From assembly GCF_003367475.1 (NCBI RefSeq), contig NZ_QRHA01000017.1, positions 1-51,787 of the forward strand: a stretch of 51,787 bases of DNA, given 5' to 3'. Of the stretch, positions 38,989-48,388 are shown in pieces. Position 1 is the first letter of the stretch. Each line of letters starts with the position of its first letter. The translations under genes and the position numbers were made by a program. Origin of the DNA: Alteromonas aestuariivivens. Lineage in GTDB: Bacteria > Pseudomonadota > Gammaproteobacteria > Enterobacterales > Alteromonadaceae. The notes under the pieces were generated by a model. The model was not told where the DNA came from. It searched no databases and saw nothing but the letters and a program-made list of their open reading frames with translations.

Positions 38989-39393
38989 TTAAATACCTTC
39001 GATCATGTACTCAATGGCGGCTTTTATCTCGTCATCGCTACAATTGCCACAGGTACCACGGGGAGGCATGGCGTTGAAACCATTCAGGGCATTTTGCCAC
39101 AGCCCGTCCAGGCTGCGAGCGTCCAGTCTTGGTTGCCAGTCGGCAGCAGCGTGTAATTTCGGCGCACCCAGTACACCCGCACCATGACAGGCAACACATG
39201 CTGCGTTGTACACAACTTCACCAGAACGGGCTCCGCCATTACCTGATGCCGCCTGGGCCTCAGCACCGGCAATATTAACCGAGCCAACAGGCTTGATACG
39301 TTCTTTGATGGCTTCTTCAGTCATTTCCTGTGCTTGAACGGTAAATACCGTCAGCGCGACAGCCATAACACTTAACCAAGATCTCAATTTCAC
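38989..39393 (-). CDS. cytochrome c5 family protein
   Basis: 134 residues with a signal peptide (LSVMAVALTVFTVQAQ). Single haem site CVACHGAG near residue 65, with the axial Met in AMPPRGTCGNCSDDE near 108 and a second Cys pair (CGNC) typical of the c5 type. Periplasmic electron carrier. Single-gene unit, last gene before the tRNA locus and the island. Confidence 0.93.
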   Translation of the reverse strand: MKLRSWLSVMAVALTVFTVQAQEMTEEAIKERIKPVGSVNIAGAEAQAASGNGGARSGEVVYNAACVACHGAGVLGAPKLHAAADWQPRLDARSLDGLWQNALNGFNAMPPRGTCGNCSDDEIKAAIEYMIEGI

Positions 39394-39630
39394 ATCTGTC
39401 TCCAGGCAATTTAATTAGTTGCGGGTATATTCAATGGCCAGATTATAACGGTTAATCAAGCCCGAACAACAGTTTGCGCTTAAATACCCGCAAAAATGCT
39501 GCGGTCAATCCGGCATTTATACCAATAACTTTGATCAATCTGTACAAACACGTTGAAACCACCCGCCAGCATCAGTATTATTACGCCCGCTTGAGCCTAG
39601 TGGGGCCTTCCTGACTCTACTGCTCAATAC

Positions 39631-39675
39631 GCACCCGTAGCTCAGCTGGATAGAGCGTTGCCCTCCGGAGGTAAC
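39631..39675 (+). pseudogene. truncated tRNA-Arg(CCG), 5' half
   Basis: GCACCCG acceptor strand, TA, D arm GCTC-AGCTGGATA-GAGC and the anticodon arm TTGCC-CTCCGGA-GGTAA with anticodon CCG are present. After the anticodon stem the sequence leaves tRNA: no variable loop, no TTCGAAT T-loop and no CGGGTGC to close the acceptor stem. It is the 5' remnant of a tRNA-Arg gene broken immediately after the anticodon arm, the usual place for insertion of an integrative element. The missing 3' half would be expected at the far end of the island. Confidence 0.85.
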
Positions 39676-39769
39676 GGACATCCGGAAAACGGAAAAAGCG
39701 GGCAACGGACATTGTGCGAAAAATACGACGCAACGTCGTGTATTATAAAAATTGAAGTAAAAAGTTTAT

Positions 39770-39846
39770 CCGCCCCTAGCTCAGCTGGATAGAGCGCAGC
39801 CCTCCGGAGGCTGAGGTCAGAGGTTCGAATCCTCTGGGGCGGGCCA
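39770..39846 (+). tRNA. tRNA-Arg(CCG), complete
   Basis: 77 bases including CCA. Acceptor CCGCCCC pairs fully with GGGGCGG; D arm GCTC/GAGC; anticodon stem CAGCC/GGCTG with loop CTCCGGA, anticodon CCG at 39804-39806; T arm AGAGG-TTCGAAT-CCTCT; discriminator G then encoded CCA. Position 1 is C, unusual because most tRNAs start with G. D loop and anticodon loop are identical to the truncated copy upstream but the acceptor stem and anticodon stem differ, so it is not a simple duplication. It probably replaces the broken copy for reading CGG codons. Confidence 0.92.
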
Positions 39847-40454
39847 TTTCTCTCTTTCTTGTCCTTTGCTTTTCTTAGTCACAATCGATAAAAGCAGAGT
39901 CTGTGACCAAACTGAAGACACAATAATATTGGGCGAGCAGAATCTTTAATTAAGTTTATCCGGCTTTGAGTATTTCCCGTTTCGTAAAACTTTGCGCTCT
40001 GGTACTTCAGCATGAATACTACGTTGCTCAAACCCATCAACAGTACCATTATTGGCTTGACACTAGCCCCTTACTTCGCTTCTTAATTTTTTGCGGGAGG
40101 TATACTTTGCGCCTGAAATATGTCTTCATGAGTTATAGGCAAGTGTATGTCCGATTGATAATCCATTACCACGGGCTACAGCCGTCTTCTGGTAAGTTTG
40201 GGGATAATGAAAGCACTAACCTATTGAATTGAACTCATGTGATATTTGTAACCGATTTACATTATCAACGATCCATACAATAAAAATGTGACCACTTAAC
40301 CAGTAATATGATCGGTTTTGTCCTATATTTTTCCGCTGTCTTCATGCTATAACTCCATTCAATTGATAATGTTGTGCGCCCAGATGGCGGTGACGTAGTA
40401 AAAGTTAACCATGGAGCGGTTGGATTTATCTTTAGCCGCTATTTAGGGTCAAAA
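39847..40454. other. AT-rich gene-free stretch at the island border
   Basis: About 600 bases between the tRNA and dptF. Apart from short frames without family resemblance or ribosome binding sites (for example a TTG-started one at 39966-40232), no gene is seen. No integrase or recombination directionality gene is present here. The dptF promoter should lie in its last 150 bases, but no hexamer pair with good spacing stands out. The drop in GC content relative to the left flank begins here. Confidence 0.6.
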
Positions 40455-42044
40455 ATGCGGTTAAAAGAAGCCTTAAGTGTCCTTTCAAAATCATCTCCCT
40501 TTGCAGTATCGACGGAAAGAGACGGAGATACCCACTCACAGCTAGAAGAAATAAAAAGCTATCTCTACATAGAAATGCCTATAGAGAAGCATGTTGATGA
40601 AGTAATCTCATCCTTCGGTGCTAATGATAAAAAAATTCTATTTCTATGTGGAAGTAGTGGTGATGGAAAGTCTGAGTTACTGACAAAGGCCAAGGAAAAA
40701 TACAGTCAAAGAGTCAATTTTCATTTGGATGCAACGCATAGCTTTGATCCACATGGAACAGCAATTCAAACCTTAGATAATGAATTTCTGAAGTTTGAAC
40801 AGGGAAATAAACCTCTCGTTGTTGGCATAAACACAGGCATGCTGGGTAACTATGCTGAGGAAGGCCAAAACGAGACCATTAGAGCTTCCTTCGCTCGTTA
40901 TCTTCAAAATCGCAATTTCGAAACCCAAAACATCAAGTTCATCAACTTTGAGGATTATCCAAAGTTTGCAATTCGTGAGAATGGCTATGACTCTGATTTT
41001 GCGCAAAAGCTATTACAGCGGCTAACTCAAAAAAACGACAATATCATCAGGCAGTTAGTGGAGAAGGAAAGACAGCTCGGTGACTATGACTCGCAAAGGG
41101 TGCTTACAAACTTTGAGATGCTGAGCATACCTTCAGTCCAGCGAGTGATTATAGATCTGCTATTCAAAGCGCGATTAATGCGGGACCAATTCCTAACTGC
41201 GCGTGCATTGCTTGACTTTATCCATGAGCTATTGCTCGCCGATGGGTACTTATTTGACAACTTGTTTGCTGGTGGAGGAAATGAGCTAGCAAATAAAATT
41301 CAAGATTTTGATCCCGCGAACCTGCGTACGAAAGAAATCGATCGCTTTATCTTAGCCTTTGATCTGAATTTATCTAACGAGGAATTTGAGGAGTTCAAAG
41401 AGGCAATAAAACTGTTTGGGATTGAGGGTCTTACGAGCGGCGCCCAATACCTGCGCTTGTTCTACATCCTTAAATATGATGACTTTGCTAACAACTATCA
41501 TAAGAAATATCAGGAAGACTTTAACGCTTCGTTAATCGATCAATACATTTCTGTGTACCAGCTGCATAAAGGCTATACGGGTAGTCCAGAACAAAAATCA
41601 GAGCTTAAAGTGTTTTATCGAGATACCTTGATTGCTGCGATTAGAGCATACATCAATCGTAATGCACCTAAATTAGGTAAAAAGTATTACCTGCTTTCTG
41701 ACTTTGGCGAATACCAAGTGGCAGCACCGGCCGACCTATCAATGGATTCCGACGCTATTAGGCAAAACACGATGAGAAGTAGTGCCTTTTTTAACGCTCG
41801 GCTGAAGTTAAAAAGCAAGCAATTCATCCTCCCAATCAATATCAATTTGTTGTCTTTACTCTTGAGTATCAACAACGGCTATAGGCCAAACAAACATGAT
41901 AAAAATTCTGTAATCCTGCTGGATGAGCTGGCAAATGAAATAATACAAGAGGCTAAATCTGCTTGTGAGTTAGTGATAACTGGTGAAGGTAGAAGATATC
42001 AGCTAGAGCTCAATGATGAAGAAATAATGGTAAGTGAGGTGTAA
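40455..42044 (+). CDS. dptF: phosphorothioation-dependent restriction protein DptF
   Basis: 529 residues. The N terminus MRLKEALSVLSKSSPFAVST and the P-loop LFLCGSSGDGKSELL (Walker A at 66-73) are characteristic of DptF, the ATPase component of the DptFGH (DndFGH) complex that restricts DNA lacking phosphorothioate modification. ATG 40455 with AGGG upstream is preferred; the frame extends 27 codons further without resemblance to the family. It is the first gene of a tight dptF-dptG-dptH operon, three bases before dptG. The modification genes dndBCDE are not next to it in this window. Confidence 0.9.
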   Translation: MRLKEALSVLSKSSPFAVSTERDGDTHSQLEEIKSYLYIEMPIEKHVDEVISSFGANDKKILFLCGSSGDGKSELLTKAKEKYSQRVNFHLDATHSFDPHGTAIQTLDNEFLKFEQGNKPLVVGINTGMLGNYAEEGQNETIRASFARYLQNRNFETQNIKFINFEDYPKFAIRENGYDSDFAQKLLQRLTQKNDNIIRQLVEKERQLGDYDSQRVLTNFEMLSIPSVQRVIIDLLFKARLMRDQFLTARALLDFIHELLLADGYLFDNLFAGGGNELANKIQDFDPANLRTKEIDRFILAFDLNLSNEEFEEFKEAIKLFGIEGLTSGAQYLRLFYILKYDDFANNYHKKYQEDFNASLIDQYISVYQLHKGYTGSPEQKSELKVFYRDTLIAAIRAYINRNAPKLGKKYYLLSDFGEYQVAAPADLSMDSDAIRQNTMRSSAFFNARLKLKSKQFILPININLLSLLLSINNGYRPNKHDKNSVILLDELANEIIQEAKSACELVITGEGRRYQLELNDEEIMVSEV

Positions 42045-42047
42045 GCA

Positions 42048-43346
42048 GTGCCACTACTACATGAATTAAAGCCGAAAAATAATAGTGCCGCCAGCTTTTT
42101 CCCAGTCTCAGCTAACAGTGCCAATAACAAATATGATTGGGATGTTGTTGTGGGCTTCTTTATAAAGTCTTTGCATAAAATTCAACTGGCGAAGGAAATT
42201 AAGTCGCTCGATGATTTCAAGCATCTATGTAGGGCCCAGCTAGAGAATAAACTGGATGGTGAACCCTTTTGGCATGTTGTAGAGAAAATGTACTTCGATA
42301 CAGCACAAGTATTTAATATATCGCCTGAATTGCAAGTCTTAAAAGTGCTAAGTACCGAAAGTAGCTGTGCTGGAGATGAGCGCTTAACTTCATTTCTGGT
42401 CAATTTGATGGGGGACCTAGAATTAGCAGAACCTCCTACTTCTCATTTCAATTTCTTAGAAAGAGAAATAAAAAAGGTATTTGATTCGCCACAAGTTACG
42501 GCAAAAAGCAAAAAAAATGAGAGGGTTAACAGCCCCTATTTGCCTCAGCTAACTGAGCTCTTCCAGAAAGATCTCAAGTTTCTAGTAGCTTATCCAGAAC
42601 ATTTTTTACTAAGTATTAAATCTTTCCTCCAACTTTACGGTTTTTTGTACACTTCGCAATTAGCTTTAAATGTAAAAGGTTGGAAAAGTGAACCAGAAAT
42701 TAAGCCATGCTACTTTATTTTGGATAGTGAAAAGGCCAGTAAAGAGCGCACTAAATTGCAGTTACATGGGCATAAGCAGGTTGTGGATGCAAGTTATGCT
42801 TTGTTCCCCTATCTGGCTTTAAACGAGAGCTTACAAGATACCAATGTCGCCATTTTACCCCTTTGGGAGCTTGTTCCGGAGCTGACGGATGCAGATGTAG
42901 ATGCACTTAACAGTTATGCACAGAGTTTTTATGAGGATCGCAAGTTAACCAGTCACCTCAGCCCTGCACACAACATATCTGAAGCAATTACTAATCTAAC
43001 TAATTTGTTTGCCGAACAATTTAAGAAAGGGGCTACCAGAGAAACCGCCTTCAATAATTTTGTTAAGGCCACGCGAGAGACATTCATTAAGCCATTCGAA
43101 CAAGGTCGCGGTAGAGCGGGCTCTTATTTAGTACTCAACCAGGATTATCTCCTACTGCTTACAAATATTGCTATAGGTAACCGAGATCAGTTGCGTCTCC
43201 ATGAGTTGTTGGTCGAATTTCAACATCGAGGAGTGTTTTTCGACAAGAGCAGTGAAGAGTCTTTGATCGAGCTCTTCGAGCGGATGGGCAACATAGAGCG
43301 AATGAGTGACAGCGGAGATGCAGTTTATGTCAAAAAAACTATATGA
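42048..43346 (+). CDS. dptG: phosphorothioation-dependent restriction protein DptG
   Basis: 432 residues, GTG start three bases after dptF. The sequence has no recognisable enzymatic motif; it is identified as DptG from size, general character (PYLPQLTELFQKDLKFLVAY; AFNNFVKATRETFIKPFEQG) and its fixed position between dptF and dptH. DptG is required for restriction together with F and H but its molecular role is not defined. Its last 20 bases overlap dptH. Confidence 0.85.
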   Translation: MPLLHELKPKNNSAASFFPVSANSANNKYDWDVVVGFFIKSLHKIQLAKEIKSLDDFKHLCRAQLENKLDGEPFWHVVEKMYFDTAQVFNISPELQVLKVLSTESSCAGDERLTSFLVNLMGDLELAEPPTSHFNFLEREIKKVFDSPQVTAKSKKNERVNSPYLPQLTELFQKDLKFLVAYPEHFLLSIKSFLQLYGFLYTSQLALNVKGWKSEPEIKPCYFILDSEKASKERTKLQLHGHKQVVDASYALFPYLALNESLQDTNVAILPLWELVPELTDADVDALNSYAQSFYEDRKLTSHLSPAHNISEAITNLTNLFAEQFKKGATRETAFNNFVKATRETFIKPFEQGRGRAGSYLVLNQDYLLLLTNIAIGNRDQLRLHELLVEFQHRGVFFDKSSEESLIELFERMGNIERMSDSGDAVYVKKTI

Positions 43347-46300
43347 AGATTTTCTAGTCGAGCACTTTTGCAAATGGGCCAGACAAGGAATAGAGGGAGA
43401 AAGTCGTTTTCAGTTTCGCTCGCCAGACAGCTCAAATAGCCAAAACTTGTACAATGCCCTATTAAAAGTGGCCGATACCAGCATTTCAGTTGTTACTGAA
43501 ACGATAAATCAGCAATTCCAGGCGATTGAGATTGCGGACAAAAAAATAATACCAGTTGTGCACAGCGAGACAGAAACGGGATTTAGTGAGAACTATATCT
43601 CGCACTTGCGTGACTTAATATCCAGCCAAACTGGAAACTTAAGCGATTGCGTTTTACTGGTTGTTCATAATTCCTTTTTAGACACTCTTATCAATTCAGC
43701 AAGGGACCTGGGTAAGCCTGGTGAAGTTTGGCATCCCTCTACAATAAAACACTCCCTGAGCGAATTAATAAGTTCAATCACTGGTACTGACCAGATTTCA
43801 CAATGCTTACTTGATCACCGCTTTAAATTGATAATCGAAGATGGCGCAACCATGTTTGGCTTTAGCGAGCTGTATGAAGCGCTCGAAGATGGTGTTATCC
43901 AATTCAGTGAATTGGGACTATTCAATGACAATACAATCATAAGCTGGGACGATACAGCGCAAATTGATAAACGCCTGTCACAAAATCATCAGCTTTACGA
44001 GAGTATCAGCGAAATAGTAGAGAAATATCCCCAAGAGCTTGTCGAAAAACTTGGCGATCTCGATCTGAGCGAGAAGTTTGTAAAGCAACATTTTATTGAT
44101 GGAGATAGTTGGGTAGAGCTCGATTTTGGCGCCATAGTTAAGGAGCGCAGAGAAAATAAAGAAAACCTCCTGGCCTTTGAACGAGAATCAGCGGGAGCCC
44201 TTAACTTCATCGCGCGTGAAAATAAAAAAGAGCGTCATCTAATCATCGAAGTTCCTGAGGGCCAGAATGAGTTTAGCCTTGAGGCATATTTTACCGGTGG
44301 TAAGATAGAGAAGAATGAGCTTAAGCTCCAGCATACCAACGAACCAATATCACTGGACGTAAACAACCGCTCCCAGAAACACTCTATCGTTCAAGCTAAC
44401 GGATCGTTTGGCGGAAAACCTCTTTATTTTAGTATCGATTTTAAACGGGAAAAGCCCCAGGAGCGGTTCAAGTATCGAATTCTTGTTTTGCCGCAAGGCG
44501 CCTTTTATTTAGCAGATTTAGCTGACAGTTTCTTACTCACACCACGAAAGCAGCTAATCACGTTGCAAACAAATGCAGGCAAACTGCAAGTAGCGGAGCA
44601 CGGCGATACAGCTAAAGTGACACAGTCAAACCAAACTTTTGTGGTCAACCAAACACAAACCGTTGACTTTGCCGAGTATGCCAACGAAACGGATTCTTTA
44701 ACATTTTCAGTTCAAAGTGGCGAGTGTACTTTGAGCTTTGAGGTGGAGGGAGCTGTTTCTGGCGATTCATTAAGCCTACCACTCGTTCTAGATACAAACT
44801 TCTTCACCCGTTTATACAACGATGAATTCAATGGCCTATACAACAGAGCCAAAGAAAAGGTCGTAATTGATGGTAAGGACCTAACGCCAAAAGGTATGCG
44901 TAAAAACCTGCTGAGGTGGGAAGCTGAGCTACTGGATACTCGCACGTTGGCAACAAAGGTAGGGGCGAGGCCTGAAGTAAAGCTAGAAAATTTAGAGGAA
45001 CCTTTTGGAGAATTACACCAAGCGTATAACGATCTTTTTGATTATTTAGATTCTCGAAAAGGGCTTATCAGTACTTGTTCTTGGGGGCCAAAGTTCGTTG
45101 ATTTAGTCGAGAAAGTAGTTGAGAACTACCTAAATGAAATTGAAAAGTTGGATACCAAAGTACTACTTTCACCAGATTCGGTTATTTTGGCCAACATCGG
45201 AATTGCAGAATTTGACGAGCAAGAGTACCTCACTCCTTACCATCCACTAAATCTCGCGTATTTTGCACAACTAGTAAATAAAGCATCACAGGAAGATGAT
45301 AGTAGCTTCGGTACTTTACCAAGGGCTACAGTTAAGCGCTTAAATGCCGAAGGGTTGTTACCCTTTGTTTGGCATGCGGAAGACAATTTTGCTTATAACC
45401 AAGCGGTAGCAGAAAACCGAATGTGGTGTAAGTTGGTTGCTGACAAAGATACCAGCCTAGGTTACGTGAGGCCTTTAGTCAGACAAAAAGCAAATGAGTT
45501 TACTAAGGCATTTGACGTGCTTTTCAGTAAAGGGGGTAAAGAAACTCTTTACATCAACTCGATTAATAATGCGGACAATACTTCTCTTTTTCTTGGGTTG
45601 GTTGATTACCTCAAGAAGCTCTCACCGGAGCAAGCAAATCGAATCCATGTAAATCTATACGATAAGAAACTACAGCGAACCTATTTTGATGACTTTGCGG
45701 ATGCTCCAAGTTACGACGAGTTAAAAGAATTAGCCGAGCTTGGCAGTGAAAAGGATAAAGGCGATGCGATTGCTGATCTGCTTAAAAGTCGTATCACTTA
45801 CAGTAAGTTTAAATTGGATAGTGCCGTCGAAGCATTTAACTACGCACACATCAGTTTTGTTCGCAATGATACCAGTGTAGAGGCGACGCCAGTCGATGTA
45901 CTGACCGAGAAAACTGGGGTGGCCTGCCATGGGCTGCTTGCTGGTGAGACTGCCTACGATGAGCAAAGCACCTATTTTACTACCTATGGATTAAACAACT
46001 TAGAAATGGCCAATAACCAAAGCCTCAAACTCAGCAGCCACTTTAACAATTTGGCTAAAGCGGCGTGGTGTGGCCAAAAATACGAAACCAACAATGGGTT
46101 AGCGCTTAAAGTTTCAGGAAAGCTCACTGAGCTCCTTGAACATGTCTACGAAAACTCGGTTTGGACAGTAATCATAGATCCGAAAGTCACCCTCGATTTC
46201 TTTAAAACCCAAAAAGACGCAGTGCTGATCCATTATTCAGACAACTTCTCAAACTCAGCAAATTACGATGCAATCACGGTTACCAAGCGCCGCGACTTGT

Positions 46301-48375
46301 ATGACCAAGTGCTATCTCAGGGCGTGAAAGGTTTGATTGATGAGTTCAATGCGTTCAATGGTGAGTGGTTACTTAAGATGATCACTTGCAATGACAATGA
46401 GCGCAAAGAGAAGAAAAGTATTATTGGTGCATACAAATACGTTAACTGCCTACTTCATCAAAGCGATATCATCTGGGTACCCATGAGCGTAGCTGAGATG
46501 TTGCGAGTGGCTGGCAATATTGGGCTAAGAATGAGTGAAAGTGAATTCTCTCGCTTTTCCCAAGGCTATAAAAGCGGCGCCATTTCAGACGATGTCTTGT
46601 TCGTTGGCTTCAAAGACAAAGAAATGTACCTGCTGCCCCTTGAAGTGAAAATGGGTCAGAAGCGTAATCATAGTAAAGGGGTTCAACAAGCTAAAGAGCT
46701 TAAGCGCTATTTGGTAGAAAACTTATTTGGCCGTGACGACTTAGCCGGGCACTTGTACCGGGGCCTGTTTGTGCGCCAGATTTTTATGCAAGTCGACAAG
46801 TTTGAATTGTATAAGGTGTATCAAGAGGATTATTTCGAGAAACTCAAAGCGCGCAGAGAATGGTGGCTTCAGGGCGACTACAGGGTTGTTGATTTAGCCA
46901 ATTATCCTCAAGGCTTTATGATGGCATTTTTTGAAAATGCTGATTATGCAAAAGAGGAATACAGCCTTGAAGATAATATCCTCCAAATCAAACTACCTAG
47001 CGCAAATCTAAACCGGTTCATTAGTACGCCACTGCAAAACCTGCTCAGTAATATTCAAAGTAGTGAACTCTGTTACATTCCAGATGAGTTCATTCTATCT
47101 GCGGAGCAAGCTCTTATAACCCCAGCAATAGAGCCTATAAATCCAAATGAAACCGATAGGCCGGCTTACAACGGGAATCAACCAGAAGAAAAAGAAGTCC
47201 GTAAAGTCGCTGAGCAAGAAACGTCTTCTTTGATCAACAAGACTAATACTTTAGAGCCTCTTAAAGTGCTGGTTGGCCACGCTACCAATAATAATCAACC
47301 CGTCTACTGGGAGCCGACTAATACTGCAAAGTTCATGAACACAAATTCGGGCATTATTGGCACCATGGGTACAGGCAAGACCCAGTGTACCAAGTCAGTA
47401 GTTACACAACTTCATTGTAATCAACATAACAATGTTGATGGTAAACCAATCGGTATACTTATCTTCGATTACAAATCGGATTATGTGGATGACAAATTCT
47501 TAAGTGCCACTAATGGTAGGAGCTTTAAATTACATAAATTGCCTTATAACCCTTTAAGTTTATTTGGTGATACACCGATGCTGCCAGTACACACGGCTCG
47601 GGGGTTTTCGGAAACCATGGGTAAGGCATTTGGTTTAGGTCAGAGACAACAACTAAGGCTACGACGTCTAATCGGCGAAGCATATGAGCTTGCAGGTATT
47701 GATAGAGCAGATGAATCAACCTGGCGAAAGCCCGCACCATCCCTAGCTGATGTATGGGAACTTTTCATAGATAGTGAGCCTACAGAAGATTCATTATTTG
47801 CAGCACTTGAAAGCGTCTGTGAGTTAGAGATATTCGAAGACGATATCAATAATTGCATGTCACTTTATGAACTCATTAATGGGACCACGGTAATAGAGTT
47901 AGCTGGCTACCCAAGTGAGGTACAAAACTTAGTCGTAGCTTTGACCTTGGATCTATTTTATTCACAGATGCAAAAGCAAGGTAAACCTGAAGTCCAGGGT
48001 GACCTTAGACAGGTGACTAAGCTTATCTTAGTCGACGAAGCTGATAACTTTATGTCGCAAAACTTCCCGAGCCTGAGAAAAATTCTGAAAGAAGGGCGGG
48101 AGTATGGAGTAGGTGTTATTCTCTCCACACAGGACATCACCCACTTTAAAACCGGTGAAAATGACTATTCGGCTTACATTTTAAGTTGGATTGTTCACCG
48201 GGTTTCACAAATCAAAAACCAGGATATTAAGTCTATCTTCAACAAAGATGATAAGAGTGATCAAGAGTTGTTAATGAAGGCTGTCAGAGAACTTGAAAAG
48301 CATCATAGTTTGTATATCAATGGTGATAAAAAAATAACGAAGATAAAAGATAAAGCATTTTGGGAGCTAAAATAA
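43327..48375 (+). CDS. dptH: phosphorothioation-dependent restriction protein DptH
   Basis: 1682 residues, the large subunit of DptFGH. The C-terminal region is a HerA/FtsK-like ATPase: Walker A GTMGTGKTQ at 1345-1353, Walker B LILVDEADNF with the acidic pair at 1570-1571, and an arginine/sensor-type STQDITHF segment after it. Upstream, near residues 1080-1125, VGFKDKEMYLLPLEVKMGQ resembles a PD-(D/E)XK nuclease core (ExK at 1106-1108). The ATG at 43327 is chosen for its spacing to GGAGATG; two further in-frame ATGs lie upstream inside dptG. It likely supplies both the translocating motor and the DNA cutting activity. Confidence 0.9.
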   Translation: MSKKLYEDFLVEHFCKWARQGIEGESRFQFRSPDSSNSQNLYNALLKVADTSISVVTETINQQFQAIEIADKKIIPVVHSETETGFSENYISHLRDLISSQTGNLSDCVLLVVHNSFLDTLINSARDLGKPGEVWHPSTIKHSLSELISSITGTDQISQCLLDHRFKLIIEDGATMFGFSELYEALEDGVIQFSELGLFNDNTIISWDDTAQIDKRLSQNHQLYESISEIVEKYPQELVEKLGDLDLSEKFVKQHFIDGDSWVELDFGAIVKERRENKENLLAFERESAGALNFIARENKKERHLIIEVPEGQNEFSLEAYFTGGKIEKNELKLQHTNEPISLDVNNRSQKHSIVQANGSFGGKPLYFSIDFKREKPQERFKYRILVLPQGAFYLADLADSFLLTPRKQLITLQTNAGKLQVAEHGDTAKVTQSNQTFVVNQTQTVDFAEYANETDSLTFSVQSGECTLSFEVEGAVSGDSLSLPLVLDTNFFTRLYNDEFNGLYNRAKEKVVIDGKDLTPKGMRKNLLRWEAELLDTRTLATKVGARPEVKLENLEEPFGELHQAYNDLFDYLDSRKGLISTCSWGPKFVDLVEKVVENYLNEIEKLDTKVLLSPDSVILANIGIAEFDEQEYLTPYHPLNLAYFAQLVNKASQEDDSSFGTLPRATVKRLNAEGLLPFVWHAEDNFAYNQAVAENRMWCKLVADKDTSLGYVRPLVRQKANEFTKAFDVLFSKGGKETLYINSINNADNTSLFLGLVDYLKKLSPEQANRIHVNLYDKKLQRTYFDDFADAPSYDELKELAELGSEKDKGDAIADLLKSRITYSKFKLDSAVEAFNYAHISFVRNDTSVEATPVDVLTEKTGVACHGLLAGETAYDEQSTYFTTYGLNNLEMANNQSLKLSSHFNNLAKAAWCGQKYETNNGLALKVSGKLTELLEHVYENSVWTVIIDPKVTLDFFKTQKDAVLIHYSDNFSNSANYDAITVTKRRDLYDQVLSQGVKGLIDEFNAFNGEWLLKMITCNDNERKEKKSIIGAYKYVNCLLHQSDIIWVPMSVAEMLRVAGNIGLRMSESEFSRFSQGYKSGAISDDVLFVGFKDKEMYLLPLEVKMGQKRNHSKGVQQAKELKRYLVENLFGRDDLAGHLYRGLFVRQIFMQVDKFELYKVYQEDYFEKLKARREWWLQGDYRVVDLANYPQGFMMAFFENADYAKEEYSLEDNILQIKLPSANLNRFISTPLQNLLSNIQSSELCYIPDEFILSAEQALITPAIEPINPNETDRPAYNGNQPEEKEVRKVAEQETSSLINKTNTLEPLKVLVGHATNNNQPVYWEPTNTAKFMNTNSGIIGTMGTGKTQCTKSVVTQLHCNQHNNVDGKPIGILIFDYKSDYVDDKFLSATNGRSFKLHKLPYNPLSLFGDTPMLPVHTARGFSETMGKAFGLGQRQQLRLRRLIGEAYELAGIDRADESTWRKPAPSLADVWELFIDSEPTEDSLFAALESVCELEIFEDDINNCMSLYELINGTTVIELAGYPSEVQNLVVALTLDLFYSQMQKQGKPEVQGDLRQVTKLILVDEADNFMSQNFPSLRKILKEGREYGVGVILSTQDITHFKTGENDYSAYILSWIVHRVSQIKNQDIKSIFNKDDKSDQELLMKAVRELEKHHSLYINGDKKITKIKDKAFWELK

Positions 48376-48388
48376 AGAGAAGGTTTAT

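Noticed and set aside
39631..39712. CRISPR-like repeat from the two AACGGACAT copies
   Set aside because: Only two nine-base copies; no array and no cas genes. Better seen as a recombination footprint.
39966..40232. 88-codon open frame in the border region
   Set aside because: Starts with TTG without a ribosome binding site, has an unusual aromatic-rich composition and resembles no family; treated as chance.
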